NCBI RefSeq assembly: GCF_032823475.1
Contig: NZ_CP127915.1
Location: 1,612,001 to 1,676,000, forward strand
Source: Acinetobacter sp. SAAs474
GTDB taxonomy: Bacteria > Pseudomonadota > Gammaproteobacteria > Pseudomonadales > Moraxellaceae
Direction: 5' to 3'
DNA length: 64,000 bases
Shown: positions 8,900 through 18,501 of the stretch, piece by piece
Layout: each line of letters opens with the position of its first letter
How positions within the stretch are numbered: position 1 is the first letter of the stretch
Made by a program: the position numbers and the translations under genes
The notes under the pieces: model-generated
Database searches by the model: none
What the model was told of the DNA's origin: nothing
What the model saw: the letters and a program-made list of their open reading frames with translations, nothing else

Positions 8900-9182
8900 A
8901 TGCTCAATTGATCTTGGGTTGTATTTAATAAGTTAATCGTGGGTATTCTCGATTTTTCAAGTCAAACGATAAAAAATCCTGCAAAATGCCATAAAAGTGA
9001 CGATTAAAATGAAAAATAAAGTCTTATTTAATCGATTTAATCAGTACTTGATGTTGTTTTTCCATCCTTCATTTACATTTTATCTAGGTCATAAAAATAT
9101 AGCCCTCAATTGAGTCATGTATTAGGGCATTGTGCTGTGATTTGCTACAATAAGCTTTTCATCTCGACTTTAGGGCGCTATC

Positions 9183-9659
9183 GTGTTGCCATTTAAACTT
9201 TGGGTAGATGCCGATGCATTACCAAGAATTTTACGTGATGTGATTATTCGTGCCTCAGATCGCTATCAACTTGAAGTCACTTTTGTGGCCAATCAACCTG
9301 TTGGGATTAGCCCGTCCATTCGTATTCATGCGATTCAGGTATTGAAAGGTGCAGATGCTGCCGATCAAGAAATTGTGCAACGTATGAACCCATCAGATAT
9401 TGTCATTACTCAAGATATTCCTTTAGCAGCACAAGTGATTGAGAAAGGAGGAATCGCAATTCATCCACGTGGTGAAATTTATACCACTGCCAATGTTAAG
9501 GCACGCTTACATTTACGTGATTTTATGGATACTTTACGTGGTGCAGGTGTACAAACGGGTGGTCCACCACCGATTTCTGAGCGTGATAAACGCGAGTTCT
9601 CTAGTGCTTTAGATCAAACCATTCAGAAATTAAAACGTCAAAATATCTCGATTAAGTAA
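9183..9659 (+). CDS. yaiI: YaiI/YqxD family protein (DUF188)
   Basis: Small cytoplasmic protein of the UPF0178/DUF188 family, of unknown biochemical role; the fold is related to PIN/NYN-type nucleases. The 158 residues include the N-terminal acidic motif WVDADALP and the C-terminal signature [14 protein letters not shown]. The start is GTG at 9183, giving [14 protein letters not shown], which fits the family N-terminus; AGGGCG lies just upstream and no in-frame ATG is close. The EamA transporter gene begins 6 bases after the stop, so the two are probably co-transcribed. Confidence 0.88.
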   Translation: MLPFKLWVDADALPRILRDVIIRASDRYQLEVTFVANQPVGISPSIRIHAIQVLKGADAADQEIVQRMNPSDIVITQDIPLAAQVIEKGGIAIHPRGEIYTTANVKARLHLRDFMDTLRGAGVQTGGPPPISERDKREFSSALDQTIQKLKRQNISIK

Positions 9660-9664
9660 CGCCA

Positions 9665-10561
9665 ATGTCCGTATCAAAAACCAGTACGATTGCTAATTAT
9701 GTCCTATTAATTTTTATTTGGGCTACCACACCACTTGCAATTGTATGGAGTGTTTCAGACCTTTATTATCTATGGGCACTCATTCTTCGGTTCTGGATAG
9801 CATTGCCGATTGCGTTACTCTTATTACTTGTTTTAAGAATCCGATTACCGCTGCATAAAATTGCCTTACATAGTTATTTGGCTGGCGCAATGAGTTTTAT
9901 TGGTTCACAAATTTTTACCTATATGGCAACGCAGTACTTGAGTTCAGGAATGATTGCCTTGATGTTTGGTTTGGCACCATTGATTGCAGGACTCATCGGA
10001 TTTTTTATTTTTAAGCAAAAGCTAAAACCGTCTCAGTGGGTTGGGATGTTGATTGCATTATTGGGGTTGGCAGTCATTAGCTTGTCGGATTCAGCACATC
10101 ATGTACAGGTTGTGGGTTTATTATTGATGCTGTGTAGTGTCAGTATTTATGCTTTATCTATTTTTTGGGTCAAGCAGGTCAATGCTCAGGTTGAGCCGAT
10201 GGCTCAAGCAACGGGTTCGATTTTATTTTCTGTTATATTGACCTTTCTCATTGTCCCTTTTATTTTGCCATATGCACCGACGATGCTTCCTGAAGGCCGC
10301 GCATTATTGAGTATTGGTTATGTCGTCATTATGTCTTCTTTGGTGGCAATGTTTTGTTATTTTAATCTGGTTCGTTCTCTCTCGGCAACGACATTGTCTT
10401 TAACCACGGTAATTACACCGATGTTGGCTATTTTGATCGGGGCATGGCTAAATCATGAAACGTTAACCATGATGATTCTGTTTGGCGCATTGATTTTAAT
10501 TACGGGACTATTTATTTATTTTTATTCTGATTTAAAACCGAGAAAAATAAGAAGACTTTAA
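9665..10561 (+). CDS. EamA/DMT-family transporter
   Basis: Inner-membrane drug/metabolite transporter superfamily protein with 298 residues and about ten membrane helices arranged as two EamA repeats (about residues 8-138 and 150-288). Members export amino acids, metabolites or drugs; the substrate cannot be read from the sequence. It starts at ATG 9665, 6 bases after yaiI. The C-terminus is a short basic tail (LKPRKIRRL). A long imperfect hairpin (10646-10709) lies about 85 bases after the stop. Confidence 0.88.
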   Translation: MSVSKTSTIANYVLLIFIWATTPLAIVWSVSDLYYLWALILRFWIALPIALLLLLVLRIRLPLHKIALHSYLAGAMSFIGSQIFTYMATQYLSSGMIALMFGLAPLIAGLIGFFIFKQKLKPSQWVGMLIALLGLAVISLSDSAHHVQVVGLLLMLCSVSIYALSIFWVKQVNAQVEPMAQATGSILFSVILTFLIVPFILPYAPTMLPEGRALLSIGYVVIMSSLVAMFCYFNLVRSLSATTLSLTTVITPMLAILIGAWLNHETLTMMILFGALILITGLFIYFYSDLKPRKIRRL

Positions 10562-11002
10562 GGATTTTGAGTTGTTGCTCTGTGGTAAATTAATGAATAT
10601 TGTCTGTTGATGGTTGGTCTAAAACAGTGAAAAGAATAAAATTACCGATGTCGGTATCATGCTGTTTAAGCTGTATTTTGAGCACAGCTACAGCATATCA
10701 TCGACATTAAAATATGTGAGCGGAATGTTTTGATATCAGTATGATTCATTCTATGCGCCAGCATGTTTTATCTTACTAGATGATTGTTGGTCTATAGTAT
10801 GCTTAGATTGATCTTCAGTGTCTCAATAGGAGAAAATAACGAGCGAAGATAAAATGTAGATCATATGTACATTGGGCGTGATGTCATTAAATATGACCTG
10901 ACCATTATTTTTTAAGGCGGCATTGATTGATGAAATTACTCAATATTCTAGTTGAATATTTGATGCTGAAATTTTCCATATTATTACCTCGGACTAGATG
11001 GT
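10562..11002. other. Intergenic region upstream of lolC
   Basis: This 441-base gap has no convincing open frame. Its main feature is an imperfect stem-loop (10646-10709) built from ATGTCG/CGACAT, ATGCTGT/ACAGCAT and AGCTGT/ACAGCT, with no T-run after it. The lolC promoter is presumably in the 3' part; I cannot pick it with confidence. Confidence 0.5.
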
Positions 11003-12238
11003 ATGTTTAAACCAATCTCGCTGTATATCGGGTTAAGATACACTCGCGCACGGCGCAGTAACCATTTTATTTCTTTTATTGCTCTGGTCTCAATGATCGG
11101 CCTTACCCTAGGGGTCGCAGTACTCATCACTGTTCTTTCCGTGATGAATGGTTTTGATCGGGAGTTAAAAAATCGTGTACTGGGCATGGTTCCTCAAGCC
11201 ACCATTTCTTCAACACAAATTTTAACAGACTGGCCACAACTTGCAAAAAAAGTTGAGCAGCATGAACATGTTGTTGGTGCGGCTCCTTTTACACAATTAC
11301 AGGGAATGTTGACTGCACAGGGGCAGGTTTCTGGTATATTGGTGAATGGTATTGATCCTAAATATGAAAAGAAAGTATCTATTATTCAAGACCATATGGT
11401 TGAAGGAAGTATTGATCAATTAAAACCGGGTGAATTTGGAATTGTTTTAGGTAAACAAATGACCGATGCATTTGGTCTGGGTTTAAATGATTACATTACT
11501 TTAGTATTGCCTGAAGCAACACCATCTCCCGCAGGTGTGGTCCCTCGTTTTAAACGCTTTAAAATCGTCGGTATTTTTAGTATTGGCGCTGAAGTTGACT
11601 CGATGATGGGATATATCGATTTGGCAGATGCCGCAACGTTATTACGCTTACCTAATGGTGCACAAGGTATTCGTATGAAGTTGGATGATATTTTCCAAGC
11701 ACCTCAAGTATCTAATCAGATTGTGCGTGAATTACCTCATAATTTCTATGCGTCAGACTGGACATTTACCCATGGTAATTTATTCAGTGCCATTCAAATG
11801 GAAAAAGCCATGGTGAGTTTATTGCTATTTCTGATTGTATTGGTGGCTGCATTTAATATTGTTTCTTCTTTGGTTATGGTGGTAACGGATAAAAAAGCAG
11901 ATATTGCCATTTTAAGAACGTTAGGTGCTTCACCGGCAACCATTACCCGTATTTTTATTGTGCAAGGTACGATTATTGGTGTGATTGGTACTGTTGCAGG
12001 CGCAATTCTGGGGATTATTTTTGCTTCGAGTATCAGTGGTATTATTGCATGGATTAATAATGCATTAGGCTTGCATCTGTTTGATGCTTATTTTATTAAT
12101 TATTTACCTTCATATTTAAAATGGCAAGATGTGGTATTGATTGTGGTTCTATCTTTACTATTAAGTTTTTTAGCGACGATTTATCCTGCACGTAGAGCAG
12201 CTAAGATTCAACCAGCAGAGGCTTTACGTTATGAGTAA
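11003..12238 (+). CDS. lolC: Lipoprotein-releasing ABC transporter permease (LolC/LolE family)
   Basis: Permease of the Lol system, which extracts mature lipoproteins from the inner membrane for transfer to LolA. The 411-residue protein has the MacB-like plan: an N-terminal helix (about residues 24-48, in FISFIALVSMIGLTLGVAVL), a large periplasmic domain (about 50-265), and three C-terminal helices (about 272-295, 318-350 and 375-395) forming the FtsX domain. It overlaps lolD by 8 bases, so the two are co-translated. Only one permease gene is present, unlike the LolC plus LolE pair of E. coli, suggesting a homodimeric LolF-type complex unless a second gene lies elsewhere. Confidence 0.93.
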   Translation: MFKPISLYIGLRYTRARRSNHFISFIALVSMIGLTLGVAVLITVLSVMNGFDRELKNRVLGMVPQATISSTQILTDWPQLAKKVEQHEHVVGAAPFTQLQGMLTAQGQVSGILVNGIDPKYEKKVSIIQDHMVEGSIDQLKPGEFGIVLGKQMTDAFGLGLNDYITLVLPEATPSPAGVVPRFKRFKIVGIFSIGAEVDSMMGYIDLADAATLLRLPNGAQGIRMKLDDIFQAPQVSNQIVRELPHNFYASDWTFTHGNLFSAIQMEKAMVSLLLFLIVLVAAFNIVSSLVMVVTDKKADIAILRTLGASPATITRIFIVQGTIIGVIGTVAGAILGIIFASSISGIIAWINNALGLHLFDAYFINYLPSYLKWQDVVLIVVLSLLLSFLATIYPARRAAKIQPAEALRYE

Positions 12239-12911
12239 TATTGTACTTGAAGCAAAACAAGTGACTAAAAACTTTACTGATGGTAAATCTACAGTCGAAG
12301 TGATCCGTGGTCTTGATTTACAAGTTAAGCAAGGTGAGTTTATTGCGATTGTGGGTAGCAGTGGTTCTGGTAAAAGTACCTTATTACATGTGCTTGGGGG
12401 CTTAGATCGTCCAACAGAAGGTATGGTATTTTTAAATGGAAGCCGCTTTGATAACCTCGGTGAAGCTGAACGTGGCTATTTGCGCAATCAAAACCTTGGT
12501 TTTGTCTATCAGTTTCATCATTTATTGGCTGAATTTACTGCATTAGAAAATGTAGCAATGCCACTGATGCTTAGAGCAGGTAGTCGTTATAAACAAGTCA
12601 AAGAACATGCTGAGTTTTTATTAAGCAAAGTTAATTTGACCCATCGTATGCAGCATAAACCAGGTGAGCTTTCTGGTGGTGAACGTCAACGTGTTGCTTT
12701 AGCTCGAGCCCTAGTGACGCAGCCCAAAGTCATGCTAGCCGATGAGCCTACCGGTAATCTAGATCGTAAAACGGCAGTAAAGGTATTTGAATTACTTCAA
12801 GAATTACGTGCCGAATTTAATATGTCGATGTTGATTGTGACCCATGATGAAGAGTTGGCTAAATCTGCAGATATTATTATGCATATGCAAGATGGCATTT
12901 GGGGAAAATGA
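12231..12911 (+). CDS. lolD: Lipoprotein-releasing system ATP-binding protein
   Basis: ATPase that powers lipoprotein release by the LolC/E-type permease. The 226 residues hold a complete ABC domain: Walker A GSSGSGKST (42-50), signature LSGGE (about 147-151), Walker B VMLADEP and the switch histidine in IVTHDEE. It starts at the ATG at 12231 inside the 3' end of lolC (8-base overlap). A strong terminator follows the stop, so lolC-lolD form a two-gene operon. Confidence 0.95.
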   Translation: MSNIVLEAKQVTKNFTDGKSTVEVIRGLDLQVKQGEFIAIVGSSGSGKSTLLHVLGGLDRPTEGMVFLNGSRFDNLGEAERGYLRNQNLGFVYQFHHLLAEFTALENVAMPLMLRAGSRYKQVKEHAEFLLSKVNLTHRMQHKPGELSGGERQRVALARALVTQPKVMLADEPTGNLDRKTAVKVFELLQELRAEFNMSMLIVTHDEELAKSADIIMHMQDGIWGK

Positions 12912-12942
12912 CGAGCTGCATGAAATAAGACCAATACAATTG

Positions 12943-12976
12943 AAGCCCACTTCGGTGGGCTTTATGCTATAAAAAA
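12943..12976 (+). terminator. Intrinsic terminator after lolD
   Basis: Perfect 8-bp stem AAGCCCAC/GTGGGCTT (12943-12950 and 12955-12962) with a TTCG tetraloop, located 31 bases after the lolD stop and just before comEC. Confidence 0.8.
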
Positions 12977-12993
12977 AAGAATGATCTACTGTC

Positions 12994-15399
12994 ATGATCT
13001 TGTATATTGCCATGATTGGATGGGTTTTAGGGACTGCCACGATGGGGCAGACTGATTTAGCATGGATCAAGCTATCTGGAATACATCAGTTTATTATTTT
13101 TCTGTTGTTGTTTATTCAATGGCGTAGCTATGATCGTTTACACGACTATCGACTGAAAAGTATTTGCTTGCTGCTCGCTCTGAGTTGTAGTGCAATTTTA
13201 GCTGCTCATTATGCTGATCATCAACTTCAGCAGCGTCTCGCTTTGCGCGAGCAAAAAACAGTATATGCCGAAGTATTGGTCTATGTTCATCATCTCTCAC
13301 ACTTAACCGCAAAGGGTACTCAGCAAAAAGTCTCGGTGTTAAATCACCGTCAAATACCAGTCCAGTGGCTGATCCAACCACAGCCTTTTTCATCAACCTT
13401 TGAGTTGGGACAATATTATCGCTTAACGGGATGGATACAACCGCCACATGGTTATGCCAATTTAGCCAGTTTTGATATTGAAAAATGGTATCTACAGCAA
13501 AATGTTATGGCCATGTTTAAAATCGAGCGTATGACAAAGCTTACCCAGTCTGAACTGCGACAGGATGCTGCGATTTTACAGCACATTGATTACTATCAAA
13601 GCTTTTGGCAGCAAAGTTTATTGTGGATTGAACAACAACGTTTGGCAATGAGAGTATTTATACAGCAGCAGCCAATTCAGTATCAGGGTCTTAGTTTAGC
13701 CTTATTGACTGGCGATAGTAGTTTATTATCCAGTTCGCTAACACAACAGTTTCAACGTTTGGGAATTCAGCACTTATTGGTCATTTCAGGACCACATGTA
13801 CTGTTATTTGCTTGGTTGGTATGTTGTTTATGTCATCGTTTGCTGGTCTATCGCCAATCTTGCATTTATTTAGGTATTGCCAAACCGTATCTATTGATAT
13901 GGCCATTTTTAATTTGTGTATTGGCTTATAGTGCTTATGTTGGTTTTGATATCCCCGTGATGAGAACTTTATTGATGAGTGTGCTCATTAGCCTTGCTGC
14001 ACTTTGTCAGCAAGGCTTAACGCCATTCAAGAGCTTATTATGGAGTGCTTTTATTTTACTGCTCTATGATCCATTCAGTGTGTTATCTGCTGGATTTTGG
14101 TTATCTTATGGAGCGTGTTTGATATTGCTTAGAATTTATCAAACTATGCAACATCGATCTTTAAGTACCCTAAGCTGGCAAAAAAAATTACTGCATAATG
14201 TATGGATGTTGATGGCATCACAGCTGAGAATTTTTTTGGCATTACTGCCCATCATGATTATTTTTTTTCAACATATTGCTTGGTTAAGCCCAGTGAGTAA
14301 TCTGGTCGCAATACCATTTATTGGTTTTCTTGTGGTGCCTTTGGAAATCATTGCAGGGATCAGTTATTTTATTTTTTCACCTTTGAGTGAATTTTTATTT
14401 CAAGTGAATGATGTATTGTTATCTGGCTTGATGTTAATCATAACCTTATTAGATCAATCCTTTACAGCACAGTTATATCGAATTTCTTATCATGGATGGC
14501 CTTTGGTGAGTTTAATTTTAGGCAGTATTTTATGTGTTATGCCTTATGGGGTTATTCCTTTTACTTGGCCACTGCTGTGTTTTATGGCGTTATTTTTTAG
14601 CCAAAATACATCCCCAAAGTTTCAATTTATATTGCTGGATGTTGGACAAGGACAGGCTATTTTTTTACAACACCAGCAATATCATATGATGATTGATACA
14701 GGAGGACATTATCGTGAAGATGAGTTTAGTATTGGTGAACAGATTATTTTGCCATTTTTATCGGCCCAGCAGGCAACGACACTGGATATACTGCTACTGA
14801 GCCATTTAGATCACGATCATAGTGGAGCATATTTTAAAATCAAAGATCAATTACAGGTAAAACAATTATATGCCAATGAAATAATGACAGATATTCCTTC
14901 TATGCAATTATGTCATGCAGGACAAAAATTTAGCCTAGGTGAGCATGTTGCTATTGAAATATTATCGCCTCAGGCCAAAGATTTAGCTCAAGCTCACCGA
15001 CAGAAAAATGAATATTCTTGCGTGGTCTATGTATCAATAAAAGATGCCTATCCTTATCAACATTATTTAATTATGGGTGATGCCGGTTGGCAAACGGAAT
15101 TTGAGCTTATACGACGTTATGCTGATTTACCCGTCGATGTTTTAGTCTTGGGTCATCATGGCAGTCGTCATAGTTCAGCCTATGATTTTTTACAACATTT
15201 TCAGCCCAAGTTAGCACTCATTTCTGCTGGATTGAATAATCCTTACCACCATCCTCATCTTGCCACACTTCGTCGCCTAGAGCAGCTTAAAATTCCTTAT
15301 TTATTAACGGCTGAAACAGGCAGTATTGATATTGAGCTTCAGCAGAATATGGTCACAGAGCTGAGTACACATCGACAAAAACTAAAATGGTTAAACTAA
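12994..15399 (+). CDS. comEC: ComEC/Rec2-family DNA uptake channel
   Basis: Inner-membrane channel that carries single-stranded DNA into the cytoplasm during natural transformation, called ComA in some Acinetobacter work. The 801 residues show N-terminal helices and an extracytoplasmic domain (about 1-220), the polytopic competence domain (about 225-530, with GLSLALLTGDSS and HLLVISGPH), and a C-terminal metallo-beta-lactamase-like domain starting at LDVGQGQA (about 547) with the metal motif HLDHDHSG (about 602-609) and GHHGSRHSS. All three domains are intact, so the gene appears functional. It converges on the acyltransferase gene, with 4 bases of overlap at the stops. Confidence 0.95.
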   Translation: MILYIAMIGWVLGTATMGQTDLAWIKLSGIHQFIIFLLLFIQWRSYDRLHDYRLKSICLLLALSCSAILAAHYADHQLQQRLALREQKTVYAEVLVYVHHLSHLTAKGTQQKVSVLNHRQIPVQWLIQPQPFSSTFELGQYYRLTGWIQPPHGYANLASFDIEKWYLQQNVMAMFKIERMTKLTQSELRQDAAILQHIDYYQSFWQQSLLWIEQQRLAMRVFIQQQPIQYQGLSLALLTGDSSLLSSSLTQQFQRLGIQHLLVISGPHVLLFAWLVCCLCHRLLVYRQSCIYLGIAKPYLLIWPFLICVLAYSAYVGFDIPVMRTLLMSVLISLAALCQQGLTPFKSLLWSAFILLLYDPFSVLSAGFWLSYGACLILLRIYQTMQHRSLSTLSWQKKLLHNVWMLMASQLRIFLALLPIMIIFFQHIAWLSPVSNLVAIPFIGFLVVPLEIIAGISYFIFSPLSEFLFQVNDVLLSGLMLIITLLDQSFTAQLYRISYHGWPLVSLILGSILCVMPYGVIPFTWPLLCFMALFFSQNTSPKFQFILLDVGQGQAIFLQHQQYHMMIDTGGHYREDEFSIGEQIILPFLSAQQATTLDILLLSHLDHDHSGAYFKIKDQLQVKQLYANEIMTDIPSMQLCHAGQKFSLGEHVAIEILSPQAKDLAQAHRQKNEYSCVVYVSIKDAYPYQHYLIMGDAGWQTEFELIRRYADLPVDVLVLGHHGSRHSSAYDFLQHFQPKLALISAGLNNPYHHPHLATLRRLEQLKIPYLLTAETGSIDIELQQNMVTELSTHRQKLKWLN

Positions 15400-16370
15400 A
15401 CTTCGATTTGATTGATGGTTGTTTGATGTGTTAGATAATCATTTCTAACCTGTGTAATTTGTGCCAAAGCTTCTGTTGGCGCAATATCATAAATTCGTTT
15501 TAAACTGGGATTGGCACTAAAGCGTTTATAACTCCAGTGGTAATGCTCAGGACGTTGACGAATTAAATTTTCTTGTGCCTTAAAAATAAGATGAGTACCT
15601 TCATCTGCACTGACTTCATAAATCATGGGATCAATTTCTTCAATATACATATCAAAACCTTCATTTTCATTGCGTAATGCATATAAAAACAAACCTTTTG
15701 CTTGAGTTTTTTGAATCAGCTTGGCACTTAAGTTACTGGAAAACAGGGGAAGATCAAAATAAGGAATCATGTCAGCGCCATGATGGGGAGTATGATCAGG
15801 TAAAATGACCGTAGTTCCGCCTTTTTTGAGGGCTTTAAAGATTTGTCGTACACCAGATTCATCTGTAGGGACCAAATGTGCACGTTCACGACTACGTGCA
15901 GCACGAACAAATTCATCTGCAATCGGATTTTTAATCGGTTTGTACATAATGGTCATTTGGGTGTATTGTGCCACCCATGTATTCATAATTTCCCAAGTGC
16001 CAAAGTGTGGAACCACTAACACGACGCCTTTTTGTTGGGCAAGTGCCTCATGTAGTAAATACTCTTGATGGATCTTATGAACTCGTTGAATATTTTGTTT
16101 GGTTTGTGAGCCCCAAATATGGAAAAACTCCATATAAGACATCATTTCATTTTGAATGGCACGACGAGTAATTAATTCTCTATTGGCATCATCTAGCTCA
16201 GGTAAGGCGATTTTTAAATTAAGATCAATAATTTTTGATGTTTTAGTTAAGTGTAAAGTATTAATTAAAAAAGATAAGCAGCGTGAAAAGATACGAGACG
16301 CAGTTAATGAACGTCTACTGAAGAAGTTAAGTAGATATAGAATGGTAGATTTAGATTTTTGGTTAGACAT
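15396..16370 (-). CDS. LpxL/LpxM-type lysophospholipid (lipid A) acyltransferase
   Basis: Membrane-associated acyltransferase of the HtrB/MsbB family, which adds secondary acyl chains to lipid A. The 324-residue protein carries the catalytic HX4E-type motif HFGTWE (about residues 121-126), the YKPIKNPIADEFVRAARSRE region and the PDHTPHHG segment that corresponds to the family's second conserved block. The ATG at 16370 gives MSNQKSKS. I cannot decide between an LpxL and an LpxM role from sequence alone, so no symbol is given. It is divergent from sppA, with a 131-base promoter region between them. Confidence 0.85.
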   Translation of the reverse strand: MSNQKSKSTILYLLNFFSRRSLTASRIFSRCLSFLINTLHLTKTSKIIDLNLKIALPELDDANRELITRRAIQNEMMSYMEFFHIWGSQTKQNIQRVHKIHQEYLLHEALAQQKGVVLVVPHFGTWEIMNTWVAQYTQMTIMYKPIKNPIADEFVRAARSRERAHLVPTDESGVRQIFKALKKGGTTVILPDHTPHHGADMIPYFDLPLFSSNLSAKLIQKTQAKGLFLYALRNENEGFDMYIEEIDPMIYEVSADEGTHLIFKAQENLIRQRPEHYHWSYKRFSANPSLKRIYDIAPTEALAQITQVRNDYLTHQTTINQIEV

Positions 16371-16501
16371 TCTGAGTCATGAATCGTTAAAATATATAAA
16401 AGAAAAATATTATAGGATAAAAGACGTAATTAAGACAGTTAACATATACTTCAACCTATATAATCTATTAAGTTTAATTTTTTATCTGGATATTTAAAAT
16501 T

Positions 16502-17524
16502 ATGTCTGATTGGCCACCCAAACCTCAGAATGATCAACAAAACACACCACTTAATTCCCAACAACCAACTGGACAAGAGTGGAAGCTACTAGAAAAAGTC
16601 GTGCTGGTTTCTGTTGAAGAACAGCGTAGATCACGCCGTTGGAGTATTTTCTTTAAATGCTTAACGTTTGGTTATTTAATTATTTTATTGGGATTTATGT
16701 GGAAAGGTTGTAGCACGACATCATCCGATGTACCAACGTCTACAGAACATTTGGCTGTGGTGGATATTATTGGCACAATTGCAGCAGACCAACAAAGCGT
16801 TAATAGTGTTAATACCATTAAGTCGCTGAATAAAGCTTTTGATAATGTCAATAGTAAAGCTGTGGTGCTGAATATTAATTCGCCTGGAGGTTCGCCGGTA
16901 CAATCCGATGAAATTTGGCAAGAAATTCAATATCTAAAAAAAATACATAAAGATAAAAAAGTATATGCTGTAATTGGTGATACTGGCGCTTCTGGTGCAT
17001 ATTATATTGCTTCGGCAGCAGATGAAATTATTGTAAACCCTTCAAGTTTGGTGGGATCAATTGGTGTGATCATGCCAAATTATGGCGTTACCGGTTTAAT
17101 GCAAAAACTAGGTGTGGAAGATCGCACGTTAACAGCTGGAAAAAATAAAGATATTTTATCGATGACTCAGCCTGTGAATCCTGAACAAAGAGCACATGTA
17201 CAAGCTGTTTTAGATGATGTGCATTCACATTTTATTGATGCAGTTAAGCAAGGACGTGGTACACGTTTAAAATCAAATGATCCTGCAATTTTTTCTGGAT
17301 TATTTTGGACAGGTGACCAAGCAGTCAAATTAGGTGTTGCAGATAAAATTGGTAGTTTACAAAGTTTAAAGCGTGAGTTAAAAATAGATCAGGCGGTAAA
17401 CTATACCATTGAATATAATCCATTAGAATCGATTCTCGGACGGATGGGTGCAAGCATTGGTGATGGTTTTGCAACATCAATTTCTAAACAAGTTCAAACA
17501 GAACAGAATCCACATTTACAATGA
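16502..17524 (+). CDS. sppA: Signal peptide peptidase SppA, 36-kDa type (S49 family)
   Basis: Membrane-anchored serine protease that degrades cleaved signal peptides. The 340 residues start with a polar, Gln/Pro-rich cytoplasmic tail (1-50), one membrane span (about 55-74), then the S49 domain. The catalytic Ser is in GASGAYYIASAADE (about residue 164) and the catalytic Lys is in LTAGKNKDIL (about 214). The length fits the short SppA class rather than the 67-kDa E. coli form. Its stop overlaps the start of the next gene (ATGA, 17521-17524), so it is co-translated with the alpha/beta hydrolase. Confidence 0.92.
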   Translation: MSDWPPKPQNDQQNTPLNSQQPTGQEWKLLEKVVLVSVEEQRRSRRWSIFFKCLTFGYLIILLGFMWKGCSTTSSDVPTSTEHLAVVDIIGTIAADQQSVNSVNTIKSLNKAFDNVNSKAVVLNINSPGGSPVQSDEIWQEIQYLKKIHKDKKVYAVIGDTGASGAYYIASAADEIIVNPSSLVGSIGVIMPNYGVTGLMQKLGVEDRTLTAGKNKDILSMTQPVNPEQRAHVQAVLDDVHSHFIDAVKQGRGTRLKSNDPAIFSGLFWTGDQAVKLGVADKIGSLQSLKRELKIDQAVNYTIEYNPLESILGRMGASIGDGFATSISKQVQTEQNPHLQ

Positions 17525-18312
17525 AACCACTGATTCACTTTGCGCATGCCAATGGCGTGCCTTCTTTAGTTTATCAAAAGCTTTTTGATTTACTACAAGA
17601 TGATTATGACATTATTTATGTCCCTTTAATTGGGCCAGATAAACGCTATCCCATTGATAATCATTGGCGTAGTTTAACGCAACAAATTATCGATAGTATT
17701 GTTCAGCAAGCGAATGGCCGCAAAGTGATTGGTTTAGGACATTCATTAGGGTCAGTGTTGACGTTTCAAGCAGCCTTAAGATGCCCTGAACTGTTTGAGC
17801 GCGTGATCATGTTGGATCCACCACTGATAATGGGTAAAGAAGGTTTTGCATTACATTTTGCTAAAATGCTGAACTTGAAAATATTGGATAAAATGTCTCC
17901 GGCAGGATTGTCTAAGCGCCGTCGTGATCATTGGGAATCTCGTGAGCAAGCTGCAACTTTGTTACGGCCTAAAGCATTCTATAAAGATTTTGATGATGCC
18001 TGTTTTCAGGCATATCTTGATCATGCTTTAAAAGAAGATCGTATACGGGGGGGAGTTGAGTTGACCATTTCACGTGAAGATGAAGTAAAAATTTTTCGAA
18101 CCAACCCTTCATTATGGTGGTTACCTCAGCAAAAACCCCAAATTCCTGTTGATATGCTGGTGGCAGAACATGGGCCATTTTTAGTGCGAAAATTTCCACA
18201 AAAAGCTGAAAAAAAATTTGGCATTCATTTTGATGTGATCGCGGGTGGTCATATGTTCCCTTTGGAGTGTCCGGCATTGGTTGCGCAATTCATTAAACAA
18301 AAAACCAGTTAA
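17521..18312 (+). CDS. Alpha/beta-fold hydrolase
   Basis: Cytoplasmic hydrolase of 263 residues with the nucleophile elbow GLGHSLGSVL (Ser about residue 74) and the likely catalytic His in AGGHMFPLECP near the C-terminus (about 241). The N-terminal FAHANGVPS corresponds to the oxyanion-hole HG-type loop. Esterase, thioesterase and lipase activities are all possible; the substrate cannot be inferred. Start and stop are coupled to sppA by a 4-base overlap. Downstream lies a strong bidirectional terminator shared with purN. Confidence 0.85.
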   Translation: MKPLIHFAHANGVPSLVYQKLFDLLQDDYDIIYVPLIGPDKRYPIDNHWRSLTQQIIDSIVQQANGRKVIGLGHSLGSVLTFQAALRCPELFERVIMLDPPLIMGKEGFALHFAKMLNLKILDKMSPAGLSKRRRDHWESREQAATLLRPKAFYKDFDDACFQAYLDHALKEDRIRGGVELTISREDEVKIFRTNPSLWWLPQQKPQIPVDMLVAEHGPFLVRKFPQKAEKKFGIHFDVIAGGHMFPLECPALVAQFIKQKTS

Positions 18313-18460
18313 ACCATTAATAGATTGGTTATTGGTCGACAGTGGCTATGCTGTTGCTTATTCATCAAATGCAACATAGCGCATAAACAATGGTATATTT
18401 TGTATAAAAAAATGCGAGGTTATCCAGAAAACGGATCATCTCAGCATTACGAATGAATAA

Positions 18461-18488
18461 AAAAACGCATCCAAAGATGCGTTTTTTT
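18461..18488. terminator. Bidirectional intrinsic terminator
   Basis: Stem AAAAACGCATC/GATGCGTTTTT (18461-18471 and 18476-18486) with loop CAAA, an A-run before and a T-run after. It serves the converging hydrolase and purMN units. Confidence 0.85.
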
Positions 18489-18501
18489 ATTTGACTCAAG
18501 C

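Noticed and set aside
16156..16497. 113-codon forward frame antisense to the acyltransferase gene
   Set aside because: It is a shadow of the real reverse gene for most of its length and then covers its promoter region.
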